A DNA stretch of 64,000 nucleotides, taken from the NCBI RefSeq assembly GCF_002927635.1, contig NZ_PRDS01000003.1, positions 248,001 through 312,000 on the forward strand, written 5' to 3'. The notes under the pieces were generated by a model. It made no database searches. It had not been told where the DNA came from and saw nothing but the letters and a program-made list of their open reading frames with translations. Shown here one piece after another: positions 56,496 through 64,000 of the stretch. This DNA comes from Albidovulum inexpectatum. GTDB taxonomy: Bacteria; Pseudomonadota; Alphaproteobacteria; Rhodobacterales; Rhodobacteraceae. The translations under genes and the position numbers were made by a program. Positions within the stretch are counted from its first letter, which is position 1. Each line of letters starts with the position of its first letter.

Positions 56496-58183
56496 GCGAT
56501 CACCCTCTGCTCATGGCGGAACCTCTCTAGCAACCATTCAGTCCCGACCGGGTCGAAAATAACTCCCTTTGGAAGTTCACTGCTGACAGACATTTCAGCC
56601 ATGTGCACCGCCTGGGAGCAGCGATTGCCTTCACCGTCTTTCATGCTGAAACTCGACTGATCGCCATAGAGCAGCGATTGCGTCGTCACAATCTGTGCGA
56701 AAATTGATTTCTCTCTGGCCATTTCTTGAATCCGGGCTGCTTCTTCTGCTTCTTGAAAGCGAACAAGAGCCCTCTGAGACGCTTGTGGCTCCAACTCGAC
56801 AACCTCACGGGCCGCCTCAAATCCGTCCAACAGCTTATTTGCCTGGTGGATGGCGGAGCTAATGGCTTTTGTTTCAGGGCCATCAGTGCCGTTGATACTC
56901 TCAAGCCAGTCCTTGAGCGCGCCACCATAGTTCAACAGCAATGGGTCGAAGAGTAAGTCTGCTACTTCCCTTGTAGCTTCCGGATTCCCGGCCCTGAGGA
57001 CCGCGACTATCCAAGATGCGGCGGTCATGGGCGAAAGAAACAAGAAGCCAATGGCTTTTCGGCATAAGAAAACCTGATCGATGGGGTCGAGAGGCAGGTC
57101 TGCTGGCTGAATATCGACGCAAGGAGAAGTTCGGTTTATCTCGGAGAGGTGTGACGTTAGCGTTGAGCACACATGATAATTTCCTTCCAAAAGCCAGCTG
57201 GTCGCAAGCGTCGCAAGACTCTTGCGATCACCTGACACTGTTGCCGAAAAGAATCCCTGCAGTTCGTCTTTGCCGATAGCTCCTTCAGTACGGGCGATAA
57301 GATTTGCAGCCGTCTGGCCCGCCTGCTGTGGGTTTGATTTCCAAAGGCGACGCAGTGCTGAGTCGATTTCTTGAATTGTGCCTCTGTTTTCTGGGTTCAC
57401 CTTAAGGATGCCCTCCAGGCATCTCTGAACTTCTTCTGGGCACATCTGGTTCAGATGCATGTTCAATGCGTTGGCCATTAGGTGAACGCTTATTGGGTAA
57501 TCGCTTTCTGCCGTTCGATCGAACGCTTCAGCAAACTCCGCTCGGTCTAGATCTTCATGTTTGGCGGCTATGTCCAGAGCAGCCTTGATAAGTGCGGCGG
57601 CCCCCTCAGCTTCACAACTCTCCGCTATTCCCAATATGTAGGCAACGGCCTGCTCCGCCTCGGCTAGCGTGAGCGCCATCCGGGAAAGGGCGAGCACACC
57701 CGCCGTTCGTTCTTCGCCTATGGCTTCGGCGGAGCGCATCGCTTCCTGGAAGTCGTCCTTGCTTTCTAATGCAAATACGAGATGACGAAGCGACAATGAA
57801 TCACCGGCGCGCGCAGATGAAATTATCTCCTGGGCCCGTCTCTTGTCGGATTCACACCATTGTCGGAACGCTGCGTTTGGCTGATTTGCAGCGAGATCAT
57901 CTCCGCCTTTCTCCACAAGCAAATGTACCAAATTCATCACTTCGTTGGGTGCCGCGTCTAAGAATGGAATGATCTCGCAAGCAATTATTTGGATATCAAA
58001 GAAATCAGTTCCTGAAAGCTTGCGGAGGAAATCCAAGTCCTGTTGGGACAGAAGAACATTACGTCGTGAAGCAGCTTCCGCAATCGCCCTGATTAAATTT
58101 TCATCTTTGCGGTCAGTGCGATCGAGCTCCTGCAAGGTGCGAAAGAACCCCTGCGCGACAATCCTCTGTTCAATTTCGTGCAA
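56492..58183 (-). CDS. Unknown helical-repeat-like protein
   Basis: A 563-residue protein, largely alpha-helical with repeated Ala/Leu/Glu-rich helices (AGVLALSRMALTLAEAEQAVAYIL, EGAAALIKAALDIAAKH), suggesting a solenoid scaffold or sensor. No enzyme motif is visible. The TTG at 58183 is preferred because GGAGG lies six bases before it; GTG codons at 58189 and 58234 are in frame alternatives. First gene of the two-gene operon and AT-rich compared with the phage genes on both sides, pointing to separate acquisition. Confidence 0.65.
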   Translation of the reverse strand: MHEIEQRIVAQGFFRTLQELDRTDRKDENLIRAIAEAASRRNVLLSQQDLDFLRKLSGTDFFDIQIIACEIIPFLDAAPNEVMNLVHLLVEKGGDDLAANQPNAAFRQWCESDKRRAQEIISSARAGDSLSLRHLVFALESKDDFQEAMRSAEAIGEERTAGVLALSRMALTLAEAEQAVAYILGIAESCEAEGAAALIKAALDIAAKHEDLDRAEFAEAFDRTAESDYPISVHLMANALNMHLNQMCPEEVQRCLEGILKVNPENRGTIQEIDSALRRLWKSNPQQAGQTAANLIARTEGAIGKDELQGFFSATVSGDRKSLATLATSWLLEGNYHVCSTLTSHLSEINRTSPCVDIQPADLPLDPIDQVFLCRKAIGFLFLSPMTAASWIVAVLRAGNPEATREVADLLFDPLLLNYGGALKDWLESINGTDGPETKAISSAIHQANKLLDGFEAAREVVELEPQASQRALVRFQEAEEAARIQEMAREKSIFAQIVTTQSLLYGDQSSFSMKDGEGNRCSQAVHMAEMSVSSELPKGVIFDPVGTEWLLERFRHEQRVIA

Positions 58184-58264
58184 ATTCACCCTCCAACACT
58201 GCTTAGGTTCCGCTCCACGCCGAAGCAATGGCACGTCCTGTTGGTATCCTACAAAGGGTTCAGT

Positions 58265-58942
58265 TCACAACTCCCGCGCGAACCAACGAATGCGGCCGAC
58301 GATGTAGATTTCGTCGGCCGTTCGTTCATAGGGGCTGTAGACGGGATTGTCCGAGATGACGCGCACGGCGGGCGGGTCGCTGTTGGGGATGTGCTCCAGC
58401 CGCTTGGCGACCAGCCCCATGCCGTCGTCCAGCACGAAGATGCCGGGCGGGTTGGGGGTGCGGCGGGCCATGTCGACCAGCACCGTGTCGCCGCTCAGAA
58501 GCGTCGGTGCCATGCTGTCGCCTTCCACATGCATGATGCGCAGCTGCGAGGGGCTGGCGCCGAGGCTGCCCTTTATCCAGGAGCGACGGAAGTGATAGGC
58601 GCGGCCGGCGCTGTCCTCGTGATCCTGCACCACCGCGCCGCCGCCCATGGACGGGCGCGGGCTTGCGTGGGCGATGGAGACGAAGGCCTCGTCGGGGTTC
58701 TCGATGAAGGGGGGCGTGCCCTCGACATCGCCGATGCCGTGGATCAGCCAGTCCCGTTCCACCTTCAGAACCCGCGCGACGGCGCCAAGGCGCTCGACGT
58801 TCGGACGGGTCGAACGGCCCCGCAGGATGTCGTAGACGAAGGAGCGGTTGACCCCGGCCATCTCGGCCACATGCGCGGGGCTGAGCCCGAGCTGGTGCGC
58901 GCGGGCCCTGAGACGGTCGGCCAGTGTGTGATGCAAGGTCAT
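58265..58942 (-). CDS. Phage repressor (HTH plus S24 LexA-like peptidase)
   Basis: A 225-residue CI-like repressor. The N-terminal HTH is LADRLRARAHQLGLSPAHVAEMAGVNRSFVYDIL (residues 8-41). The C-terminal S24 domain has the catalytic serine in HVEGDSMAPTLLSGD and the lysine in GLVAKRLEH, implying RecA-stimulated self-cleavage and SOS induction. The start at 58942 has GGGGA upstream. It diverges from the early operon across an operator-like gap and should hold it silent. Confidence 0.92.
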   Translation of the reverse strand: MTLHHTLADRLRARAHQLGLSPAHVAEMAGVNRSFVYDILRGRSTRPNVERLGAVARVLKVERDWLIHGIGDVEGTPPFIENPDEAFVSIAHASPRPSMGGGAVVQDHEDSAGRAYHFRRSWIKGSLGASPSQLRIMHVEGDSMAPTLLSGDTVLVDMARRTPNPPGIFVLDDGMGLVAKRLEHIPNSDPPAVRVISDNPVYSPYERTADEIYIVGRIRWFAREL

Positions 58943-58966
58943 GTTGTCCCCAGCGGGTTGTGGATA

Positions 58967-59012
58967 GAATAGGATAAAACAGGATTGAACGTGAGGCGTC
59001 AAGCGAATAGGA
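58967..59012. promoter_or_regulatory. Direct repeats GAATAGGA in the repressor/early-gene gap (candidate operators)
   Basis: GAATAGGATAAAAC (58967-58980) and GAATAGGAACAAA (59005-59017) share an 8-base core 38 bases apart in the 110-base divergent gap. An additional ACAGGATT at 58979 may be a weaker copy. The likely binder is the adjacent S24 repressor. Confidence 0.45.
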
Positions 59013-59052
59013 ACAAAGGGTAAACAATCGGGGCGGGATTCGGAGGGCGCGC

Positions 59053-59736
59053 GTGCATATCGAGAAGCTGTATTTCACGCTGCCCGAGATCCTGGAGCGC
59101 TGGTCGATCAGCGAGGATGACCTCATCTATCTCGCCGAGAACGACAGGCTGCGGCTGTCGGTGCGGGTCTTCGGCGTGCCGATCGAGTTCGGCGATTTCG
59201 AGGAGACGCCGGAGGGGGAACATTTCCCGGTGCCGTGGGAGCAGACCCGCTACAACGGCCTGCTGGATCTGCACGCGCAGGACGTCTTTCAGCTGTTTCG
59301 CTGTGGCCAGATCCATGTGAGCGCGTTCCGCACCGACCGAGCCGGTTACGCGGTTGTGCAGGACGTCGCTGAGCCGGTCCTCGTGATGATCGGGGATCTC
59401 CTGCTGCGGCGGGATGAGCGAGATCGCTTTGAGATTCAATCCGGATTCTCCGGTCGTTCGGGAGCAGGCGAGGAGAACACCTTCATCGTCTCCGCCGATT
59501 ACCAGGACGTGCGCTGCAACGGCTACCGCTTCAAGCTTGGCCCGATCCAGGCCGAGGTGGTGCGCGCGCTGCACGCGGCGGCGCAGGCGGGCGAGCCCTG
59601 GCAGAACGGCAAGGCGATCCTCAGCATGGCCGGCTCGAAGAGCCTGCGCATGGCGGACGTGTTCAAGTCGAAGAAGAACTGGCGCCAGCTGATCCGTTCG
59701 GACCGCAAGGGCGGCTATCGCCTGAACGTCGACTGA
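59053..59736 (+). CDS. Prophage early protein, unknown, possible DNA-binding ends
   Basis: A 227-residue protein starting at a GTG with GGAGGG six bases upstream. The N-terminal 25 residues (LYFTLPEILERWSISEDDLIYLAEND) look like a MerR/excisionase-type helix pair. The C-terminal 75 residues (LGPIQAEVVRALHAAAQAGEPWQNGKAILSMAGSKSLRMADVFKSKKNW) look like a winged helix. Such proteins are common as the first early gene of Rhodobacteraceae prophages. Function unknown; expected to be repressed by the neighbouring S24 repressor. Confidence 0.75.
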   Translation: MHIEKLYFTLPEILERWSISEDDLIYLAENDRLRLSVRVFGVPIEFGDFEETPEGEHFPVPWEQTRYNGLLDLHAQDVFQLFRCGQIHVSAFRTDRAGYAVVQDVAEPVLVMIGDLLLRRDERDRFEIQSGFSGRSGAGEENTFIVSADYQDVRCNGYRFKLGPIQAEVVRALHAAAQAGEPWQNGKAILSMAGSKSLRMADVFKSKKNWRQLIRSDRKGGYRLNVD

Positions 59737-59788
59737 GTCGGCTTTTTCCCTCACGATCCGACTCGCGGATCGCGCCAAAGGGGGATCG

Positions 59789-59823
59789 GCTGGGGGATGG
59801 TGGGGGATCACTCATCCCCCAGC
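59789..59823. repeat. 11-bp inverted repeat GCTGGGGGATG / CATCCCCCAGC
   Basis: The arms (59789-59799 and 59813-59823) are perfect, and further GGGGGAT or ATCCCCC copies lie near 59780, 59801, 59862 and 59872. The cluster fills the 211-base gap before the HTH gene and could be a terminator, protein-binding array or replication-related site. It lacks a following T run. Confidence 0.5.
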
Positions 59824-59947
59824 TGACCGGAAACCCCACTGCCGCAAGGCGCAAGTGATCCCCCTCTGCATCCCCCGCTGATCCTGACGACATCCCCTAG
59901 CGGGATTTGGCATCACTTCCCCGAAGCCATCAACGAGGGGAAGCACG

Positions 59948-60154
59948 ATGCGGAAACCACATTGTCTCAACCAGAAGGAACTCGCCCGGCGCTGGACCAT
60001 TTCCCACCGCACGCTGGAACGCTGGCGGTGGGCAGGTGAAGGCCCCGCCTACATGAAGATCGGCGGCCGGGTGGTCTATCGGCTCGAGGACATCATCGCC
60101 TTCGAGCAGGTTCAGCTGCAACAAACCGCCGACACCACGCCGGGAGCGGCGTGA
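59948..60154 (+). CDS. Small MerR/excisionase-like HTH protein
   Basis: A 68-residue winged-helix protein, LNQKELARRWTISHRTLERWRWAGEGPAYMKIGGRVVYRLEDI, the helix-turn-helix_17 pattern of phage excisionases and small regulators. GAGGGGAAG precedes the ATG. Its stop overlaps the next start. Either an excisionase for one of the recombinases or an early regulator. Confidence 0.8.
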   Translation: MRKPHCLNQKELARRWTISHRTLERWRWAGEGPAYMKIGGRVVYRLEDIIAFEQVQLQQTADTTPGAA

Positions 60155-60516
60155 TGGGACGCCTGTCGCCCATCACCGAGGCCGAGGTGGTGCCGATCCA
60201 CGGGCTGAACGGCCCCGGGCTCGACGAGGTCGGGCTCTGCGCCTGGATCGCGCAGGCCGAGCCCGGCGAAACGCTGGTCTATCACCGAGGCTTTCTCGCG
60301 GTGGATGCGACCTCGGTCGTCTCGCGGCTCTCGTCCGAGCAGCAGCGCAGCCTGCAACAGGTGGCGGCGGCGGCCATGCGCGCCGCGGACCAGGGGCTCG
60401 TGCATCTCGTGCAGACCCGGCTCGGCCCCGACGAATTCGCCTACATCGCCATTGCCCGCCCCAGGCCGGGCCCGCCCGGCGCGCCGCTCTCCATGCGGCT
60501 GCTTGAAGCCGCCTGA
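60154..60516 (+). CDS. Prophage early protein of unknown function
   Basis: A 120-residue protein without recognised domain: PGLDEVGLCAWIAQAEPGETLVYHRGFLAVD followed by a helix (SSEQQRSLQQVAAAAMRAADQGLVHLVQTR). The ATG at 60154 shares one base with the preceding stop (TGATG); a GTG directly before it is also in frame. Part of the early operon. Confidence 0.7.
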   Translation: MGRLSPITEAEVVPIHGLNGPGLDEVGLCAWIAQAEPGETLVYHRGFLAVDATSVVSRLSSEQQRSLQQVAAAAMRAADQGLVHLVQTRLGPDEFAYIAIARPRPGPPGAPLSMRLLEAA

Positions 60517-60545
60517 CACAAATCCCCCCAACACCGGAGACCACC

Positions 60546-61034
60546 ATGCCATACCCCGAGAACACCCCGAGCATCGACGAGTTGCTCAACCAGCCCACCG
60601 GCGAGATCGCCCAGCTTCCGGTCGAATTGCTCGCCGCCATGCAGCGCGAGATCGCCGAGGCCGCGCGCCAGATGCGCGCCGTCACCGCACGGTTCAACGC
60701 CGCGCTGGACGTCCGCTACGGCTCTCGTGCCGCCGAGGCCCGCCGCGCCTGCGGCAAGGACACCGGCACCGTGCGCATCGCCGATGGCGACTTTACCGTG
60801 GTCGCCGACCTGCCCAAGCGGGTGGATTGGGACCAGGAACAACTCGCCGCGATGGTCGAGCGCATCCGCGCGGCCGGCGACGATCCCGCCCAATATGTCA
60901 ATGTCACCTACAGGGTGCCCGAGCGCAAATACGCCGCCTGGCCCGAGGCGATCCGTGCCGGATTCGAACCTGCCCGCACCGTGCGTCCCGGCGCGCTGAA
61001 GGTCGAGATCAAGCCGGAAGGGGCGGATCAATGA
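60546..61034 (+). CDS. Prophage early protein of unknown function, upstream of Sak4-like gene
   Basis: A 162-residue soluble protein: an N-terminal helical region (QREIAEAARQMRAVTARFNAALDVRYG) and a mixed C-terminal part (GTVRIADGDFTVVADLPKRVDWDQ, YRVPERKYAAWPEAI). It is regularly found before the Sak4-type ATPase in related prophages, as far as I recall, and may be involved in recombination or replication. Overlaps the next gene by ATGA. Confidence 0.7.
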   Translation: MPYPENTPSIDELLNQPTGEIAQLPVELLAAMQREIAEAARQMRAVTARFNAALDVRYGSRAAEARRACGKDTGTVRIADGDFTVVADLPKRVDWDQEQLAAMVERIRAAGDDPAQYVNVTYRVPERKYAAWPEAIRAGFEPARTVRPGALKVEIKPEGADQ

Positions 61035-61909
61035 CCCTACCCATCATCACCGCCGATCAGCGGTTGGCCGAGATGCGCGGCGTGAAGGCGGCAATCTTCG
61101 GGGCGAGCGGGATCGGCAAGACCACGCTGTTGCGCACGCTCAAGGCAAGCACGACGCTGTTCTTCGATCTCGAAGCAGGCGATCTCGCCGTCGAGGGGCT
61201 GGCGATCGATACGATCCGCCCGCGCACCTGGACCGAATGCCGGGATTTCGCGGTGTTCATCGGCGGGCCGAACCCGGCGCTCCGCGACGACCAAGCCTAC
61301 AGCCGGGCGCATTTCGAGGCGGTCTGCGTGAAGTTCGGCGACCCCGCCGCGCTCGACAAATACGACACGATCTTCGTCGACTCGATCACCGTGGCTGGCC
61401 GGCTGTGTTTCCAGTGGTGCAAGGGACAGCCCGAGGCGCATTCGGAGAAGACCGGCAAGCCCGACGTGCGCGGCGCCTACGGGCTGCACGGGCGCGAGAT
61501 GATCGCCTGGCTCACCCATCTCCAGCACACCCGGGCGAAGAACGTGATCTTCGTCGGCATCCTCGACGAGAAGCTCGACGACTTCAATCGCAAGGTCTTC
61601 GTGCCGCAGATCGACGGCTCGAAGACGGGCCTCGAACTGCCCGGCATCGTCGACGAGGTGCTGACGCTGACCGCGCTGCCCGACGATCAGGGCGTGCCGC
61701 GGCGCGTCTTCGTCTGCCAGACGCAGAACCCATGGGGCTATCCGGCCAAGGACCGCTCCGGTCGGCTGGAGATGCTCGAGCCTCCCGACCTGGGGCGCCT
61801 GATCGACAAGATCCACCAGCTTCTGCCGCTCGATGCGCGCCCGCTGGTGATCGACCCGCCGACCATCCCGGCGCCCACCGACACACCTCAAGCCGATCCC
61901 TCCAACTGA
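61031..61909 (+). CDS. Sak4-like RecA-fold ATPase (phage single-strand annealing/recombination)
   Basis: A 292-residue AAA_24/Sak4-type protein. Walker A is GASGIGKTTLLRTL near residue 19, a Walker B-like strand is DTIFVDSIT, and KNVIFVGIL follows. These proteins replace RecA in phage homologous recombination. The start at 61031 (MTLPIITADQ) overlaps the upstream gene by four bases. The next gene, probably its partner, is 13 bases downstream. Confidence 0.82.
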   Translation: MTLPIITADQRLAEMRGVKAAIFGASGIGKTTLLRTLKASTTLFFDLEAGDLAVEGLAIDTIRPRTWTECRDFAVFIGGPNPALRDDQAYSRAHFEAVCVKFGDPAALDKYDTIFVDSITVAGRLCFQWCKGQPEAHSEKTGKPDVRGAYGLHGREMIAWLTHLQHTRAKNVIFVGILDEKLDDFNRKVFVPQIDGSKTGLELPGIVDEVLTLTALPDDQGVPRRVFVCQTQNPWGYPAKDRSGRLEMLEPPDLGRLIDKIHQLLPLDARPLVIDPPTIPAPTDTPQADPSN

Positions 61910-61922
61910 AAGGACCAATGCC

Positions 61923-62525
61923 ATGTCTGGCCTGTGGAACGACTTCAACGACGCCCAATCCAACGCAAACCTCATCCCCAAGGGCACGCTCGCCAAGGTG
62001 CGGCTGACGATCCGCCCCGGCGGCTTCGACGACCCCGCGCAGGGCTGGACTGGGGGCTATGCCACCCGTGGCGCGACCGGTGCCGTGTATCTCAACGGCG
62101 AGTTCACCGTGCTTGAGGGGCCCTATGCCCGGCGCAAGATCTTCACGCTGATTGGCCTTTACAGCCCTAAAGGGCCGGACTGGGCCAACATGGGCCGCAG
62201 CCTCATCCGCGGCATGCTGAACTCGGCGCGAGGGATTTCCGACAAGGAACAGTCGCCCGAGGCACAGGCGGCGCGGCGGATCAGCGGCTTTGCCGATCTC
62301 GATGGGCTGGAGTTCGTCGCCCGGATCGATATCGGCACCGACGCCATGGGCGAGGAGAAGAACGAGATCCGCGGGGCGGTGACGCCGGAACATCGGGATT
62401 ATGCCCGGATCATGGGGACGGCAGGGCACGGTTATCAGCCGCCTGCGCAACCTGCGCCGCAGTCTTCGACCGCGCGGCAACCCACCGCCCCGGCAACCCC
62501 GGGCCGCCCGTCCTGGGCCGAGTGA
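61923..62525 (+). CDS. Phage protein, possible single-stranded DNA-binding partner of Sak4-like ATPase
   Basis: A 200-residue protein: a beta-rich core (GTLAKVRLTIRPGGFDD, GAVYLNGEFTVLEGPYARRKIFTLIGL, EFVARIDIGTD) and a flexible Pro/Gln/Thr-rich C-terminal tail ending PGRPSWAE. An OB-like core with disordered tail, placed after a Sak4-type ATPase and before a helicase, suggests ssDNA binding, but no family match is certain. Confidence 0.65.
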   Translation: MSGLWNDFNDAQSNANLIPKGTLAKVRLTIRPGGFDDPAQGWTGGYATRGATGAVYLNGEFTVLEGPYARRKIFTLIGLYSPKGPDWANMGRSLIRGMLNSARGISDKEQSPEAQAARRISGFADLDGLEFVARIDIGTDAMGEEKNEIRGAVTPEHRDYARIMGTAGHGYQPPAQPAPQSSTARQPTAPATPGRPSWAE

Positions 62526-62535
62526 GGGCACGCCC

Positions 62536-64000
62536 ATGCGCCTTCGTCCCCGCCAGAAACTCTTCGTGGAGCGCAGCCTCGCTGCGCTCTCGACCCACGG
62601 CAACACACTCGGCATCGCACCGACCGGATCGGGCAAGACCATCATGTTGTCGGCCGTCGCGGGCAAGATGGTCGAGAGCGGTGCCAAGGCCTGCGTTCTG
62701 GCCCATCGCGACGAGCTGACGGCCCAGAACCGCGAGAAGTTCGGCCGGGTCAATCCCGATATCTCCACCTCGGTGGTCGATGCCGTCACGAAGGACTGGT
62801 CCGGCCAGGTCACCTTCGCCATGGCCCCGACCCTGAGCCGCCCCGCCAATCTCGAGGCCATGCCGCAGCTCGACCTGCTGGTGATCGACGAAGCGCATCA
62901 CGCGATTGCCGACAGCTACCGCCGCATCGTCGACCGGGTGCGGGACGCCAATCCAGAGGCCCGCATCTTCGGCGTCACGGCGACGCCCAACCGGGGGGAC
63001 CGGAAGGGTTTGCGCGAGGTCTTCGACAACGTCGCCGATCAGGTCCGGCTGGGGGAGTTGATCGCCTCGGGCCACCTGGTGCCGCCGCGCACCTTCGTGA
63101 TCGACGTGGGCGTGCGCGCGCAGCTGCAGAAGGTGCGCAAGACCGCCCTCGACTTCGACATGACCGAGGTCGCCGAGATCATGGACCGCGCCCCTGTTAC
63201 CGAAGAGGTGATCCGCCACTGGCGCGAGAAGGCCGCCGGGCGGCCCACCATCGTCTTCTGCTCCACCGTCGCCCACGCCGCCCACGTCGCCGAGGCCTTC
63301 AACGCGGCGGGCATCCCGGCGGGGTTGATCCATGGCGAGCTTTCCTCCGACGTGCGCCGCAACATCCTCGCCGCCTACGCCTCGGGCGAGATCGCCGTGC
63401 TGGTCAACGTCGCGGTGCTCACGGAGGGCTTCGACCACCCGCCCACGTCCTGCGTGATCCTGCTGCGCCCCAGTTCCTGCAAGTCCACCATGATCCAGAT
63501 GGTCGGGCGCGGCCTGCGCACGGTCGACCCCGAGGAACATCCCGGCATCGTCAAGACCGACTGCGTGGTGCTGGATTTCGGGACGTCGAGCCTGATGCAC
63601 GGCACACTGGAACAGGACGTGGACCTCGACGGCTGCGAGGCTAGCGGCATGGCGCCCACCAAGACCTGCCCGGACTGCGAGGCCGAGATCCCGCTTGGCG
63701 CGCGCGAATGCCCGCTCTGCGGCGCGCTGCTGGTCGAACCGAAGGAAAAGGGCGGCATTGAGGCGCTCGAGGGCATAGTGATGACCGAGATCGACCTGCT
63801 GAAGCGGTCGAGTTTCCAGTGGGTCGATCTCTTCGGCGACGAGGCCGCGCTGATGGCCACGGGCTTCAACGCATGGGGCGGCATCTTCTGGCTGGACGGG
63901 CTCTGGTATGCCGTCGGTGGCCGGCGCGGGGCGCAGCCCCGGCTTCTCGGCATAGGCGAGCGCGCGGTCTGCCTTGCGCAGGCCGATGACTGGCTGAACG
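62536..64000 (+). CDS. Superfamily 2 DEAH-type helicase, cut by the window end
   Basis: A helicase open to the right edge, at least 488 residues. Walker A APTGSGKTIML is near residue 30, DEAH motif VIDEAHHAI, motif III TATPNR and motif VI QMVGRGLRT are all present, followed by a four-cysteine zinc element (CPDCEAEIPLGARECPLC). This layout matches phage replication helicases. The ATG at 62536 has GAGGG upstream. It belongs to the early operon. Confidence 0.9.
   Translation, partial: MRLRPRQKLFVERSLAALSTHGNTLGIAPTGSGKTIMLSAVAGKMVESGAKACVLAHRDELTAQNREKFGRVNPDISTSVVDAVTKDWSGQVTFAMAPTLSRPANLEAMPQLDLLVIDEAHHAIADSYRRIVDRVRDANPEARIFGVTATPNRGDRKGLREVFDNVADQVRLGELIASGHLVPPRTFVIDVGVRAQLQKVRKTALDFDMTEVAEIMDRAPVTEEVIRHWREKAAGRPTIVFCSTVAHAAHVAEAFNAAGIPAGLIHGELSSDVRRNILAAYASGEIAVLVNVAVLTEGFDHPPTSCVILLRPSSCKSTMIQMVGRGLRTVDPEEHPGIVKTDCVVLDFGTSSLMHGTLEQDVDLDGCEASGMAPTKTCPDCEAEIPLGARECPLCGALLVEPKEKGGIEALEGIVMTEIDLLKRSSFQWVDLFGDEAALMATGFNAWGGIFWLDGLWYAVGGRRGAQPRLLGIGERAVCLAQADDWLN

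Noticed and set aside
40504-64000. One simple intact prophage
   Set aside because: Two recombinase modules, a packaging set without structural genes and cargo operons between the packaging and early regions do not fit a single intact prophage, although the right-hand part may belong to one that continues outside the window.

Overview
The window looks like a chromosomal segment of a high-GC alphaproteobacterium of the order Rhodobacterales (a Rhodobacter/Paracoccus-type organism). The evidence is a gene transfer agent (GTA) tail module beside cysE, a lipoylated PDH E1-beta next to pdhA and pdhC, a class I fructose-bisphosphate aldolase near pgk, a ChpT histidine phosphotransferase, ornithine-lipid genes olsB-olsA, and the tellurite-resistance trgA-trgB-cysK locus known from Rhodobacter sphaeroides. 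Genus and species cannot be fixed from the sequence alone.

Layout. 1-5992: 3' end of a GTA structural cluster (hub g13, NlpC/P60 peptidase g14, megatron g15, a DUF2793 protein and a small unknown), followed by cysE. 6913-13084: minus-strand central metabolism (pdhA-pdhB-pdhC, ftsB, class I aldolase, an SDR), with a shared terminator between cysE and pdhC. 13230-19825: pgk, two tandem cyclophilins, a DUF1624 membrane protein, tyrS, anmK and rarD. 20111-25566: rplU-rpmA, a GNAT, obgE-proB-proA and a DksA-type zinc finger protein. 25832-34416: chpT, a DUF3553 protein, olsB-olsA, a thiE-like gene, trmJ, a class V aminotransferase, phrB and a cfa-type methyltransferase, running into trgA. 33979-40344: trgA-trgB-cysK, an MscS channel, an alanyl-tRNA editing protein and a membrane protein, almost all with stop/start overlaps. 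A tRNA-Ser(GGA) at 40414-40503 ends the core-like part.

From 40504 to the right edge the content is accessory. Module 1 (40870-46873) has a serine recombinase with DUF2924 and DUF3489 partners, divergent from a packaging set: ParB/DNA methylase, DUF5681 protein and terminase large subunit. It stops abruptly at a tRNA-3'-end-like sequence, with no portal or capsid genes. Next come cargo genes: a DUF3883 nuclease-like protein and a two-gene operon encoding a DUF6361-like protein and a double-HKD phospholipase D protein. Module 2 (52106-54499) is a second recombinase/DUF2924 set. A second two-gene cargo operon follows (54750-58183), visibly AT-richer and without recognisable function apart from a nuclease-like N-terminus. 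From 58265 rightwards is a prophage early region: a CI/LexA-like repressor diverging from a rightward early operon with a wHTH-type protein, a MerR-like HTH protein, a Sak4-like ATPase and a superfamily 2 helicase cut by the window end.

The likeliest previously undescribed systems are the two cargo operons at 48153-52033 and 54750-58183. Both sit beside recombinase modules in a phage-derived island, in positions typical of anti-phage defence genes. Their function here is inference. No CRISPR array or rRNA was seen.
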